DNA of 47,520 bases from Candidatus Anaplasma sp. TIGMIC (GTDB lineage Bacteria; Pseudomonadota; Alphaproteobacteria; Rickettsiales; Anaplasmataceae), in NCBI RefSeq assembly GCF_028204095.1, contig NZ_JAQLOH010000006.1, positions 1-47,520 of the forward strand. Reading direction: 5' to 3'. Below are positions 1 to 9,602 of the stretch, one piece after another. The position numbers and the translations under genes were made by a program. The stretch's first letter is position 1. Each line of letters starts with the position of its first letter. The notes beneath the pieces were generated by a model. That model was not told where the DNA came from and ran no database searches. It saw only the letters and a list, made by a program, of their open reading frames with translations.

Positions 1-67
1 GCAGTACACGTGGGATATTGTTTATCAGCCCTCCTCCGGTTATGTGGGCGATCGAGTAATTAGCACT
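1..67 (-). pseudogene. purM: 3' remnant of purM (AIR synthetase), no start codon
   Basis: The minus strand from about position 49 to the window edge reads AHITGGGLINNIPRVL. This is the signature segment of phosphoribosylaminoimidazole cyclo-ligase PurM, which makes AIR in purine synthesis. In the same frame a TGA lies at 68-70, only about seven codons upstream, and no ATG, GTG or TTG lies between. The N-terminal two thirds of PurM are absent, because that space is occupied by the 3' end of mnmG. The frame is still open at position 1. I read it as a 3' fragment left by a rearrangement that broke purM next to the mnmG stop. A functional purM may exist elsewhere. The match is short, but the motif is highly specific. 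Confidence 0.55.
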
Positions 68-1943
68 TCACAGCAGACCGATGCTTGTATCGCAGATGTA
101 TTAGTATGCTTGATATTGCTGCGGGGGTTATGCCCGGTATACGGCGAGCTGCTCCGATGGAAAAAGGCTTTGTTTCCTGTAATTTTTCCTGAACCTCCTT
201 TGACAGGCCATATACAGCTGAGTACTCAAGATCTTTGGGTATGGATAGACCTTCTTCTTCCAAAAACGATTTTATATCGGCCTCTTGCCTCTTGAGATAT
301 GGAGAATACTTGCCCTCAACTTCTACGGCCTCCACAGCCACAGTGCTAAATGACCTTAGGCTCGGCCATATGTTCATTAAGGTTTGCATATTTACGTTGG
401 GGTGGCTAAGTAAATCATACGCGCTCTTCTTATCCCCATTCTGCGAGACACAGACACCTCGGCTTCCAAGCTCGCTAGGAGTGGCTAGGAGACCATTAAG
501 CGCCGTGTGTAAAGCACGAATTTCATTTTTCTTTTGTGCCAATATGCCAGCACGTTCGTCAGATACTAAACCGTATGTGCTTCCGATCTCTGTCAAACGC
601 ATGTCGGCATTATCAGAACGCAAGGTAAGTCTGTACTCTGCCCTGGACGTAAATAGCCTATAAGGCTCGCTGGTGCCCAATGTTACAAGGTCATCTATCA
701 TTACCCCAATATATGCATCGCTACGCTTCAATATCAGTGGGTTTTGGTCTGAAGACAAAGAAAGCGCCGCATTAGCTCCGGCTACAATACCCTGTCCCGC
801 AGCTTCCTCATAACCTGTAGTGCCGTTGATTTGTCCGGCAAAGTATAGCCCGCGCACTTTCTTAGTCTCCAAGGTATGATAGAGCTCTCGCGGATCCACA
901 AAGTTGTACTCAACAGTATATCCAGTCCGCAACATAACTGCATTTTCAAGGCCTTTAATGCTATGCAGCATCTCAAGTTGCACCTCAGCGGGGCAAGAGG
1001 TAGATATACCATTAGGGTAAACCCACTTTGTGTTTAGACCTTCGGGTTCCAGGAAAACCTGGTGGCTGCTATGCTCTGGGAATCGCCGTACCTTCTCCTC
1101 TATGGACGGGCAGTATCTTGGGGCCATAACATCAACCACAGTCGATCCGCGTGAGCCTGCAAGGTGCATATTTTTTCGTATTATCTCGTGCGTATCATCG
1201 TTTGTACGAGCAAGATAGCAGGATACCTGGGGCAGGGTGACACACTCAGACATAAAAGAAAACGGCACAGGTACTTCGTCTCCTTTCTGCTCTTCAAGCA
1301 CTGACCAGTTTATGCTGTCTCTGTCAATTCTCGGTGGGGTACCGGTTTTTAATCTACCCAAAAGAAACCCGTGGGATTTCAGAGCCTGAGGAAGCTTAGT
1401 GGCTGGCTTCTCACCAATACGTCCCGCAGGGAAGCTCTCATTACCTATATGTATAGTGCCGCCCAGAAATGTTCCAGTTGCTATTACAAGCCTTGTAGTC
1501 ATCACCTGTTCCCCTCCTGATAGGAGGACGGAGGCTATTCTTGGGCTACCTGCTACCATGTCAACGGTGAAATCAATCACCTCTTCGGAAATTACGGTTA
1601 TATTCGGATAGTTTAGGATAACATCCTGCATTGTGCGTCTGTAAACCTCTCTGTCGGCCTGGGCACGCGGCCCCCAAACAGCAGGTCCTTTACCACGATT
1701 CAGTACAGCAGAATGGATGCTGGACTTATCGGTTACCCTTCCCATGAGCCCGTCTAACGCGTCTACCTCCCGTACCACAACGCCCTTTGCTATACCACCT
1801 ATAGCAGGGTTACACGACATTTCGCCGATAGACTCTACCTTGTGAGTTACTAGCAGCGTCTTTGCGCCAACACGAGCGGCAGCAGCTGCGGCCTCACAAC
1901 CTGCGTGACCACCACCCACGACCACTACATCATAGCTCTGCAC
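60..1943 (-). CDS. mnmG: tRNA uridine-5-carboxymethylaminomethyl modification enzyme MnmG (GidA)
   Basis: FAD-dependent subunit that works with MnmE to place the cmnm5 group on wobble U34 of tRNAs. The N-terminus carries the dinucleotide-binding glycine motif [14 protein letters not shown]. Family landmarks follow: [10 protein letters not shown], the [10 protein letters not shown] segment, LKTGTPPRI with its conserved region, and the C-terminal Y.GYI-type tRNA-binding part in degenerate form. The length of about 627 residues is normal. I chose the GTG at 1943 because the protein then begins four residues before the Rossmann strand, as in the family. The frame can extend to a TTG at 1973, but that has no ribosome site. 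The gene ends at 60, immediately beside a purM fragment on the same strand. purQ is divergent 100 bp upstream. Confidence 0.93.
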   Translation of the reverse strand: MQSYDVVVVGGGHAGCEAAAAAARVGAKTLLVTHKVESIGEMSCNPAIGGIAKGVVVREVDALDGLMGRVTDKSSIHSAVLNRGKGPAVWGPRAQADREVYRRTMQDVILNYPNITVISEEVIDFTVDMVAGSPRIASVLLSGGEQVMTTRLVIATGTFLGGTIHIGNESFPAGRIGEKPATKLPQALKSHGFLLGRLKTGTPPRIDRDSINWSVLEEQKGDEVPVPFSFMSECVTLPQVSCYLARTNDDTHEIIRKNMHLAGSRGSTVVDVMAPRYCPSIEEKVRRFPEHSSHQVFLEPEGLNTKWVYPNGISTSCPAEVQLEMLHSIKGLENAVMLRTGYTVEYNFVDPRELYHTLETKKVRGLYFAGQINGTTGYEEAAGQGIVAGANAALSLSSDQNPLILKRSDAYIGVMIDDLVTLGTSEPYRLFTSRAEYRLTLRSDNADMRLTEIGSTYGLVSDERAGILAQKKNEIRALHTALNGLLATPSELGSRGVCVSQNGDKKSAYDLLSHPNVNMQTLMNIWPSLRSFSTVAVEAVEVEGKYSPYLKRQEADIKSFLEEEGLSIPKDLEYSAVYGLSKEVQEKLQETKPFSIGAARRIPGITPAAISSILIHLRYKHRSAVKC

Positions 1944-2043
1944 TCTAACCCACCATAAATGCCCATCAGACAAGATAGATGGTAAAAAGTAATATCAGTT
2001 GTGTCAAATGATGCTAAAATCCTCAGGTTTATAGGGTAGGCGC

Positions 2044-2826
2044 ATGAAAGTTGTAGTCTTGTCTGGGCATGGTTTAAACTGTGAAGAAGAGACGCTTTTT
2101 GCCTTTCAGGAGGCCGGGCGCTACCTGAACACTCGCGTTTCTGGGAGAATCATGCACATTAGTGAGCTTCTGTCGAACCCGAAACTGCTCAGAGATTTCA
2201 ATACAATGGTTATACCGGGTGGGTTCTCATACGGGGACGACACAGGGGCGGGCAACGCCTATGCGTGGAGCCTTATGAATGGGCTGCAAGACCACATTCA
2301 GGAATTCATGGAGCGGGATACCCTAATGCTGGGAATATGCAATGGGTGCCAAATCCTAATGAGGATCCTTATGCCTGATATAGCCCTTGTGCACAACGAT
2401 GTGGGAAGATACCAATGCAGATGGATTAGGGTGAAAGCCTGTGGAAGCTCGGTATGGACAGCAGATGTGGGTGAGATGTATATACCAGTGGCGCATGGTG
2501 AAGGGAAGTTTTATGCGTCAGCAGATGCGTTGCAAAGTCTAGAAGAGAAGGGCAGCATAGCATTACGTTATATCAAGTCTAATGGTGAGTATGCGAATGG
2601 CGAATTCCCATACAATCCAAACGGATCGGCGCTCGACATTGCTGCTCTAACATGTGGCTCTGGTAGGGTACTTCTCATTATGCCGCATCCTGAGAGAGCT
2701 CTATTTTTCACTCAGCGGTATGATTGGACAGATATCATGCGTAAAAATGTCCTTTCAGGTGATCCTGAAGATAAGTATGCAGATGGGTTTAAAGTCTTTG
2801 CTAATGCGGTTAGGTATTTTTCGTAG
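2044..2826 (+). CDS. purQ: phosphoribosylformylglycinamidine synthase glutaminase subunit PurQ
   Basis: Class I glutamine amidotransferase subunit that supplies ammonia to PurL for FGAM formation in purine synthesis. The nucleophile elbow is LGICNGCQIL with Cys99, and the catalytic His215 and Glu217 lie in MPHPER. The segment VIPGGFSYGDD is typical of PurQ/PurL glutaminase domains. At 260 residues it is slightly longer than Gram-positive PurQ (about 225) and closer to the glutaminase domain of long PurL. The ATG is preceded by an AGGGTAGG-like ribosome site. It stands alone, divergent from mnmG, and no purS or purL is adjacent. In this window purine genes occur singly. Confidence 0.93.
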   Translation: MKVVVLSGHGLNCEEETLFAFQEAGRYLNTRVSGRIMHISELLSNPKLLRDFNTMVIPGGFSYGDDTGAGNAYAWSLMNGLQDHIQEFMERDTLMLGICNGCQILMRILMPDIALVHNDVGRYQCRWIRVKACGSSVWTADVGEMYIPVAHGEGKFYASADALQSLEEKGSIALRYIKSNGEYANGEFPYNPNGSALDIAALTCGSGRVLLIMPHPERALFFTQRYDWTDIMRKNVLSGDPEDKYADGFKVFANAVRYFS

Positions 2827-3336
2827 CCAATAGGCTTCTGACGCGGAGAGTTAAAAACTCGACGGCGGTATGACGCACGTTGAGGAGACTCTCGCAATTT
2901 TCTGTGTGTAGGGTATGTGCGCTGTACTGTTTATTATGGTGCACTGAGCATAACCAAACAGGGATTCATGGCTCTGCTTACAATTCTGCTTGTGCCTCCG
3001 GATTGGCAGGTCAGGCACTGTGTAACTGCATCACGCCTCATTTTCACCAACACTCTGCGCTACAGCGCAATATAACTCTATTGTGGATTTCATAAGCCTT
3101 TACCAGTATGTTGGAAGTACTTTATTATTGCCTCACACTACGCGCTAAAAAACGCTGGTACGGCGCTTGCAATGTTGTATGCGGGATCTTTGTTTTCTGC
3201 GCAAACAAATACGGGCTCATAATGTACAGAAACGCCATTTATATATAGTACGACACACCCTAACCTGGTATTCCGTCACTCTGGTCGGTTAGGGTAGTTA
3301 CTTCCGCATCCATATAACATTGCAGCAAAGCTGTTG
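2827..3336. other. intergenic region between purQ and purN
   Basis: About 510 bp between the convergent purQ and purN. A 71-codon open frame at 2880-3095 (+) is Cys- and His-rich, has no ribosome site and no family resemblance, so I do not call it. The only structure I see is an inverted repeat near the purN end, listed separately. Confidence 0.6.
3257..3295. repeat. 9-bp inverted repeat with 21-nt loop
   Basis: ACCCTAACC at 3257-3265 is perfectly complementary to GGTTAGGGT at 3287-3295. It lies just beyond the 3' ends of two convergent genes, so it could form a transcript-end hairpin for either. There is no T-run, so a standard intrinsic terminator is not shown. Confidence 0.4.
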
Positions 3337-3960
3337 TTACCCGTGGTGAAACAAGAATAAGTCCTCGTCTTCTGACATACACTGTATAGTGTCGTTGTCT
3401 TGTATCCTGACCTTGCCCTCGGCTATAAGTCTAATTGCTTTGGGATAGCACAAATGCTCTGCGGAAAGTATACGGGCAGCCAAGCTGTCAGATGTATCAC
3501 TAGGAAGAACAGGTACTGCAGCCTGCATTATAATAGGTCCTGCATCGAGCTCGGGATATACGTAGTGTACTGTGCACCCTGCAATTTTAACTCCCGCAGT
3601 AAAAGCTTGCTCCTGTGCGCGCAAACCCTTAAAGGACGGCAGAAGAGAAGGGTGGATGTTGATTATCTTATGATGCCAATCCCTGACAAACTGCTCCTGC
3701 AATATGCTCATAAACCCGGCAAGACATACCAAGTCCACCTCACGCTCTCTAAGTATTGCGGTGATGCGAGCAGTGTCCAGCGGCCGCCGCCCAACAACAA
3801 ATGCTTCAATACCAAAGTCATCAGCGATGGCGAGGCCTGGCGCTGACGGATTATTAGAGATCACACACGACACCGATGCTGGGAACCCATCGCTAGCACA
3901 AGCTTCGGCCAAGGCCTTAAAGTTTGAACCCCTTCCAGAAATCAATATACCTATTTTCAA
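3337..3960 (-). CDS. purN: phosphoribosylglycinamide formyltransferase PurN
   Basis: Transfers a formyl group from 10-formyl-THF to GAR, the third step of purine synthesis. The N-terminal GILISGRGSNFKAL binds the substrate phosphate. The catalytic triad is visible as Asn101 and His103 in NIHPSLLPSFKG and Asp139 in ELDAGPII. The 207-residue length is normal, with a short acidic C-terminal tail. An AGG lies about 10 nt upstream of the ATG. It follows pepA on the same strand with a 30-bp gap, so the two are probably cotranscribed. Confidence 0.95.
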   Translation of the reverse strand: MKIGILISGRGSNFKALAEACASDGFPASVSCVISNNPSAPGLAIADDFGIEAFVVGRRPLDTARITAILREREVDLVCLAGFMSILQEQFVRDWHHKIINIHPSLLPSFKGLRAQEQAFTAGVKIAGCTVHYVYPELDAGPIIMQAAVPVLPSDTSDSLAARILSAEHLCYPKAIRLIAEGKVRIQDNDTIQCMSEDEDLFLFHHG

Positions 3961-3990
3961 AACCTGTACCGCTGTTTATTATCTATCGGT

Positions 3991-5499
3991 CTATTTGTTG
4001 GTTGCTACACCCTCGTGGTACTCCTGCACAAACTTATTAAGTAACATAACACCAAACCCAGTAGCACCTCTTGGTGCAATCTTAGATCCGGAGTCATTCC
4101 AAGTAACACCTGCAATGTCTAGATGCGCCCAGGGTACACCGTTTACGAACCTACGCAGAAACTGCGCAGCAGTTATACTGTCGGCGCCATGACCATCTGT
4201 AGCGATGTTTTTCATATCAGCTACAGGAGAATCTATCATCTTGTCAAACTCGTCTCCCATTGGCATGCGCCACAACTTCTCATTCACAACTTTGCCTGAT
4301 TCCACTAGCTGCTCAGACAACTTGTCATCATTAGAGAAAAGACCTGCATAGTTGCCTTCGCCCAAGGCTACAATTATAGCGCCTGTAAGAGTTGCTAGGT
4401 CAACCATGAACTTGGGGGAGAATATCTTCTGTGTGTACCACAATGCGTCTGCCAGAACCAGTCTTCCCTCTGCATCGGTGTTCAAAACTTCGATAGTCTG
4501 TCCGGACATTGATCTTACAATATCCCCAGGGCGCTGCGCATTGCCATCAACTGCGTTTTCAACTAGTCCAACCACCCCTACAGCATTAACCTTAGCCTTT
4601 CGTGCAGCCAATGTCCTTATAAGACCAGCTACCACCGCGGAGCCACCCATGTCATACTTCATTTCCCACATGCCCTTAGGGGGTTTCAGAGATATCCCTC
4701 CGGTATCAAAGGTCACACCTTTACCGACGAACGCAAGAGTATCCTCATTGTCAGGGTCACCGTTCCACTTCATCACTACAAGGCGAGATTCTTTACTACT
4801 TCCTTGCCCGACTCCTAGGAGAGCCATCATACCCTCTGCCTTCAGGCGCTGCTCGCCGAGAATTTCAACCTCTACACCCATGGGAGTAAGCTCTGAGTAG
4901 ACACGCTGGGCGTATTCCTCGGGGTACAATATGTTAGCAGGTTCAGAAATCAAAGAGCGAGTAAAGAATACAGACTCACCCTCCGCCTTGAGTGCGGCAA
5001 ACTCTTTGTTTACTCCCGCAAGATCGCCGCGGACTGCGACTGTGATCTCCTCTACCTTGGAGGTGTGCTCAGATTTTTTGCTGTGGAAGTACTTATTAAA
5101 CAAAAAGCTGCGCAAAAATGCTCCGTACGCAACCCTGGCCTCTAGTTCTGCTGGAGCTATTATCAGAGCTTTTTTAGCTTTTAGCTCTTCCAAGCGTTCA
5201 AATATAGCGCCACCCAGTTCCATCGCCATATAGTCTAGGATCTTTTCTGATTGGTCTCCTAGTCCTACAACCAGTACAGCCCTTCCTTCTGATGTAAACA
5301 CCACAGGCATTGTGGTTGCGAAATCTCCTACAAACGACGTGGCTTCTTTTGCGGCCAAAACGGCTTTCGTCTCGTTGCTGCTAAGTACCCCTCCGTCCAT
5401 TAGTGAGTCACTGCCTTTTAAAACACCTACCACAACAACTGCGGTCTTCAGCAGGGCAGAGACACCAGAGGCTAAACCAAGAAACGACACGCTTACCAT
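3991..5499 (-). CDS. pepA: cytosol (leucyl) aminopeptidase PepA
   Basis: M17 family di-metal aminopeptidase that trims N-terminal residues from peptides in the cytoplasm. Metal ligands and catalytic residues lie in VGKGVTFDTGG, in the YDMGG segment and in the family signature NTDAEGRL about two thirds along the protein. Length is about 502 residues. The frame opens at a GTG at 5511, but the ATG at 5499 (protein starting MVSVSFLGL) looks more natural. Neither start has a strong ribosome site. It is the upstream member of a pepA-purN pair. Confidence 0.93.
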   Translation of the reverse strand: MVSVSFLGLASGVSALLKTAVVVVGVLKGSDSLMDGGVLSSNETKAVLAAKEATSFVGDFATTMPVVFTSEGRAVLVVGLGDQSEKILDYMAMELGGAIFERLEELKAKKALIIAPAELEARVAYGAFLRSFLFNKYFHSKKSEHTSKVEEITVAVRGDLAGVNKEFAALKAEGESVFFTRSLISEPANILYPEEYAQRVYSELTPMGVEVEILGEQRLKAEGMMALLGVGQGSSKESRLVVMKWNGDPDNEDTLAFVGKGVTFDTGGISLKPPKGMWEMKYDMGGSAVVAGLIRTLAARKAKVNAVGVVGLVENAVDGNAQRPGDIVRSMSGQTIEVLNTDAEGRLVLADALWYTQKIFSPKFMVDLATLTGAIIVALGEGNYAGLFSNDDKLSEQLVESGKVVNEKLWRMPMGDEFDKMIDSPVADMKNIATDGHGADSITAAQFLRRFVNGVPWAHLDIAGVTWNDSGSKIAPRGATGFGVMLLNKFVQEYHEGVATNK

Positions 5500-5985
5500 A
5501 CGAGCTACCACTTCAGCACCAACGCTACATCCGCTAGTCTAGCGGTATTTGGCCACTATATCAAGACGGTAAAAAGTTGTATAACTCACTAAAGCGGAAA
5601 TTTATACATGCTCTGAATAATCACAGCACTTGCCCATACTCGGGTAGCCGACGCGCATGGGTGCTATTATGCACTTTAATGTATAGAGCTCTGGCAATTT
5701 ACCACGCTGACGCGGTTTAGGATCACAGTACATTAAACAAGTGCTACTACCGGGCGTCTTGCTTTTGGTAACCATGTGCCCTTGCTTGCCTTCGCGTTTG
5801 TTTAATTCGTATAGGAGTTTGAAACGTAGTGACACATATATTAATGTGCAACCAGCACGGAGCGAAAAAGATTATTAAAGAATTATGTGCTGATGTCGCG
5901 GCGGTGGTATGTGTAACTTTGCTTTGATTAGCATCTTTAGCTGTGATAGATGGTATTGCCATGTGAGAAAGCGGGAGATAGAAGT
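5500..5985. other. intergenic region upstream of pepA and of the dioxygenase-like gene
   Basis: Divergent intergenic stretch of about 490 bp. Short minus-strand frames around 5602-5962 overlap one another and lack ribosome sites or recognisable motifs. It should contain promoters for both flanking genes, but no convincing -35/-10 pair stands out to me. Confidence 0.5.
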
Positions 5986-6654
5986 TTGAGCAGGGGTGTC
6001 AAATCTGTACTATTCACTGTTACTGCTGCGGTGGTAATGGTTGGCCTGGGTTTATGCGCGATAGAGGCACGCGCAGTGGATTCAGTTCTTGTAAACTGCG
6101 TGGAGACGCCAGGAATCAAAGACGTGACAGATGCACAGAAACCCGCCGTTTTTAATATCTCTAACAATCTTGCTAGAAAGGCTGGAAGCCCAGATTCTGC
6201 AGAAGGGAAGAAGATTTTTCTTATTGGCAGGGTTACTGATGCACACTGCAATCCCGTGACCAATGCTAACGTCTTCATATGGCAAGCAGATTCTCGCGGC
6301 GTTTATAGCGGTGATCCAGGTTATGACAAAATGTTTTTAGGCTCTGGTAAGGCCACCACAGATAATCTGGGTAACTATGGCTTCATTACTGTAATGCCTG
6401 GTAAGCACCGCGGAGCAGACCCCAAGGTTCATTTTCTAATCAAACATCATGCGTTTCCTGATTTTCAAACGGAGATGTTTTTTGAAGGTGAAAACAGCAT
6501 TCGGCATTCAAGTCTTAGCAGAATTCCCAGGGCAATGAAAAGACTGCTTACTGCCCGTCATGTAGGACAGGAATATGGGGTTGACATTTACGAATTTAAT
6601 CTCACATTCGCTGATATAGAAGACACACCATACGAACCCAAAAGTGAGAAATAG
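5986..6654 (+). CDS. exported intradiol ring-cleavage dioxygenase-like protein
   Basis: The N-terminus is a basic patch followed by a hydrophobic stretch ending in ARA, typical of a signal peptide or membrane anchor, so the product is probably periplasmic. The rest matches the beta-sandwich fold of protocatechuate 3,4-dioxygenases: GRVTDAHCNPVTNANVFIWQ, the GVYSGD segment, and KVHFLIKHHAF. Of the four iron ligands of true enzymes only two are clear: the Tyr of GVYSG and the second His (KVHF). The other Tyr and the first His appear as His and Lys. The function may therefore not be aromatic ring cleavage. I chose the TTG at 5986 because GGGAG lies 8 nt upstream. The frame also opens at an ATG at 5950 with no ribosome site. 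Similar dioxygenase-like proteins are annotated in other Rickettsiales. Confidence 0.8.
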   Translation: MSRGVKSVLFTVTAAVVMVGLGLCAIEARAVDSVLVNCVETPGIKDVTDAQKPAVFNISNNLARKAGSPDSAEGKKIFLIGRVTDAHCNPVTNANVFIWQADSRGVYSGDPGYDKMFLGSGKATTDNLGNYGFITVMPGKHRGADPKVHFLIKHHAFPDFQTEMFFEGENSIRHSSLSRIPRAMKRLLTARHVGQEYGVDIYEFNLTFADIEDTPYEPKSEK

Positions 6655-6771
6655 AGGCACTTACGGGGCTTACTTAATTGTATACACAGCTTGAACGTGT
6701 GGCTTGGTTGCTTTTTGGTTAGTTAAGATATATACTCTGTGCTGAGAGTGTGTGGTGTGCAGGTTGTGTCC

Positions 6772-7551
6772 ATGGGCAAGCTAGGTTTGGAGCGCAAAAA
6801 GATAGTCACCACGGGCTTCATGATTTTTGCGTGGTACGTAAGGATCACAATGGCCCTGGTTGTCTTATTGTTTTCCCCGCTTATTTTACTGCGGGTGTGC
6901 TCAATGCCCTTTTTAGGATCTCAGGAATTTAGTTGGGCTAAGGTTGTTTCGAGAAGAAGATTTAGAGAGGGTGAACGCGTTCGCCGTGGTCTGCTCCATA
7001 GGCTGATCGGTCCCGACATAAAGCAGATGTTTGCCTACAGCCATGCGCTACTGAGTAATATGGCGTTTTTTACACTTGCGGCTAAATCGGTACTGAGTAT
7101 TGCTGGTAGCATTGCTAAAAAGGGCATTGAGGGGCAGTGGGAGCTTGCCGCGGTATACGCACTGGTCCCTACTACTATTCTGTTTGTAATGTCTATAGCC
7201 TACCATTATTACTCCAGGTTGTTTCAGTGCAGGGAAGCTATGCCGCTGCGGTACGAAATGAAGCTTCTGTGGCGTACTCCTGAGAAACTACACGACAGAC
7301 TTGAAGATTCCACTTTGAATCTACTGTTCAGGGAGCAGGTTGGTGACGCTGTGAGTATGTCGTCCCTGTCGCGCATGGACAAGCAGTTGCTGTTTGGTAT
7401 ACCTACCGCTTTGACAGGGGCCTTGTGTTATGTGTACGACTGTCACACAGGGGAGGAGCTAGAAGCGCGGGAAATTCGTGCAAATGCTTGCAAGTCTGCA
7501 GGGGGAGTCTCTACGGATATTTCCAAGAAGCTTGGTATGTTTAGGGCGTAG
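6772..7551 (+). CDS. membrane protein with one three-helix module (paralogue of the next gene)
   Basis: Not a family I can name. The 259-residue protein starts MGKLGLERKK and has three likely membrane helices, at about residues 25-44, 88-112 and 124-146. A basic linker rich in Arg precedes the motif FAYSH at the start of helix 2. A soluble C-terminal part of about 110 residues follows. The same layout occurs three times in the gene downstream: helix, basic linker, YSH-like motif, two helices, then an amphipathic segment containing L.NLL. The two are therefore paralogues, and the shared MGK start supports the ATG at 6772 over upstream GTG codons at 6739 and beyond. Probably an inner-membrane protein restricted to this lineage. 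Confidence 0.75.
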   Translation: MGKLGLERKKIVTTGFMIFAWYVRITMALVVLLFSPLILLRVCSMPFLGSQEFSWAKVVSRRRFREGERVRRGLLHRLIGPDIKQMFAYSHALLSNMAFFTLAAKSVLSIAGSIAKKGIEGQWELAAVYALVPTTILFVMSIAYHYYSRLFQCREAMPLRYEMKLLWRTPEKLHDRLEDSTLNLLFREQVGDAVSMSSLSRMDKQLLFGIPTALTGALCYVYDCHTGEELEAREIRANACKSAGGVSTDISKKLGMFRA

Positions 7552-7692
7552 TAGCAGGTTTGTGGGCGTAATACCTCGCTTGTAGGCCATGCGACGATGC
7601 TATATGTGTGGGTGGCAATCCATGTTGCATTGTTAGTTTTTGTTGAGTGAGGCGCTGTTACGGGGGAGTGCTGCGTACTTGCCGGGTCGTGG

Positions 7693-7722
7693 TTGTTATG
7701 CTTGATGCGTTTGTGCTATACT
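7693..7722 (+). promoter_or_regulatory. candidate sigma-70 promoter for the triplicated membrane protein gene
   Basis: TTGTTA at 7693-7698 and TATACT at 7717-7722 are separated by 18 nt and lie about 65 bp upstream of the ATG at 7786. Judged by eye only. Confidence 0.4.
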
Positions 7723-7785
7723 ACGCTGACTGGTGGTGTGGCTTTGTGTGCGTAGCGTATAGGTTAGTATTTTTCATGTTGGATA

Positions 7786-9510
7786 ATGGGAAAAGCAGTC
7801 CGGAGAAGAAGGAGCCGTAACGTCGAAAGGAAGGACGTGGGGTTTGTCTATGCGAAGAGCAATGATCCCAGTTTAGATGAAAAAGCCTATGACATGAGGA
7901 ACAGGATATATGCTTGTTATATCCTGTGTACGTCCATTTTGTGTTTGGTACCGGTGGTGCCATATTATGTGTCGAAGGAGCTATACAAGAGGGGGTACAA
8001 ACGCAGTGCTGCAGTGAGCATGGAGGTGTTTCAATACTCCCACTGTGCGTTGACCTTCAGCCTCATTTTCACAAAAGTAATCATTCTGCTGCTGAGGTAT
8101 TATCCGGGGCTCTTAGACAATTTCTTCATCAAAAACAGAGATCTGTCCATATTAACCCTGGCGGCCATGTGTGCTGTGCCTGTGGTAATTTTTGTAGCCG
8201 TCATGCGGTATATCATGGCCGCAGATGTAGTCAAAACAACAGGGTGCAGCATGGTTGAAGCCCTACTGGCGAGAAGCTACCTTGCAGATATTACCCAGGG
8301 TTTACCTGCGCTTGTGTGCTATGCTGGGGAAAATGGGCCACTTTACACTAGGGAAAGTACCGCATATAAGAAGCGCTACGGCGCGGACATAGTCTTTGAT
8401 GTGTATTTATACGGGACGTCATACTTATGTGTGCTGCCGGCATGCTTCGCTCTGCTGTGCAGGTTTTTCTACAATAAAAAAAAGAGAACGGCGCTATCGG
8501 TTGCTCGGGTACTAGGTGTTTCCTCACACGTTTTGATTACTAATACTCTTGTTGCGAGCTTGGTTATATTAGTGTTGCAGTGGTGTGTCGATACGGTTAC
8601 TGCTGCAGGTCTGTATGCAGACAACACGGGCATAGCCCTTTTGGGTGGTGTTTTGGTATCCTCAGTATTATTGTTTGTTTCTGTTGCGTTTTGCTACCAT
8701 GAGATTAGTAGTAATGTCTACGATGGCTCTACAGAGGTATCGGACAGAATAGCATTTTCTGTTTTGCAATTTGGATTACTCACAGCGGCGGTGAATTGTG
8801 TCTGTTCTTTATTCCGCACTAGGGCGCAGCTCAAAGATAAGGGGTTGGTTTACCCGACAGACTGGTTCATTCGTGATCTTGTGAGACGGATTGTCTCCGC
8901 AGTTCTACTTTTACCGGCGTGCTTCTTGCAGATTTCTTCTGTGCACATAGAGCACGATAGGAGAAGAGTGGCTGCAATAGCTAAACGTACGTACCTTTAC
9001 TCCGAACTCTTCCTAGGGAACCTTGTTGTATTTTCCCTTATGTTTTATGCGTTGGTGAATCTAGCAGCAGCTCTTGGTCAATTCTCATCGGCGATTTCGG
9101 CACAGCATGGCTTGTTGTTGGGTGTTATAGCGTCTGTCATTATGTTGGTGTTTGCCATTGCGCACGACTTTTGTGAGGTAAAGTGTAAGACCGCTCTGAA
9201 TGGTAAGAAATGGCAAGAGGTGATACTGGAAGATGAAGATTTGGAGCGTTGTTTGTCAAATATGGGTGTGATAAATCTGCTTGTTACCGCTATTGTTAGG
9301 GCTGTATGTACGCAACCAAACTATCAGTCCGAAGAAGTTACGACGGAGGCTCGTGACGACAGACGGGAAGAAGCACTACCTGGTGTGCTGTACTACTGTG
9401 ATGCCCAAGATGTTGCGGGAAGCCGCGCCCAGCCAGAAGTCTGTGGGGCCGCAAGTATAACGTTACATGCACAGCGGGCACGCGCCCTCGTACTTTCACC
9501 CGGATGGTAG
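7786..9510 (+). CDS. multi-pass membrane protein made of three tandem three-helix modules
   Basis: No named family recognised. The 574-residue protein has about nine membrane helices in three repeats of about 160 residues. Module 1 helices lie at about 42-62, 83-104 and 121-144. Module 2 helices lie at 207-229, 246-265 and 282-304. Module 3 helices lie at 366-386, 406-428 and 441-461. Each module has a first helix with L-P (LCLVPVVPYY, LCVLPACFALL, LLLPACFLQ), a Lys/Arg-rich linker, a Y-S or S-S motif (FQYSH, GVSSH, YLYSE), two helices, and an amphipathic segment ending in a V-C pair. The N-terminus (MGKAVRRRRSR) is very basic. The last 65 residues are hydrophilic. The gene upstream encodes a single-module relative. 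Transport, scaffolding or a host-interaction role are all possible; none is shown. Confidence 0.8.
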   Translation: MGKAVRRRRSRNVERKDVGFVYAKSNDPSLDEKAYDMRNRIYACYILCTSILCLVPVVPYYVSKELYKRGYKRSAAVSMEVFQYSHCALTFSLIFTKVIILLLRYYPGLLDNFFIKNRDLSILTLAAMCAVPVVIFVAVMRYIMAADVVKTTGCSMVEALLARSYLADITQGLPALVCYAGENGPLYTRESTAYKKRYGADIVFDVYLYGTSYLCVLPACFALLCRFFYNKKKRTALSVARVLGVSSHVLITNTLVASLVILVLQWCVDTVTAAGLYADNTGIALLGGVLVSSVLLFVSVAFCYHEISSNVYDGSTEVSDRIAFSVLQFGLLTAAVNCVCSLFRTRAQLKDKGLVYPTDWFIRDLVRRIVSAVLLLPACFLQISSVHIEHDRRRVAAIAKRTYLYSELFLGNLVVFSLMFYALVNLAAALGQFSSAISAQHGLLLGVIASVIMLVFAIAHDFCEVKCKTALNGKKWQEVILEDEDLERCLSNMGVINLLVTAIVRAVCTQPNYQSEEVTTEARDDRREEALPGVLYYCDAQDVAGSRAQPEVCGAASITLHAQRARALVLSPGW

Positions 9511-9602
9511 CCAAAGAGGCAAGCTAACGCGACAATGCGTGCGAGCTAATAACGTCTACAAGACCAATAGTGCCTCTCACGGATCCCCACAATGTGCCCA
9601 AT

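Noticed and set aside
2880-3095. A 71-codon plus-strand frame rich in Cys and His after purQ.
   Set aside because: Odd composition, no ribosome site, no match to a known small protein.
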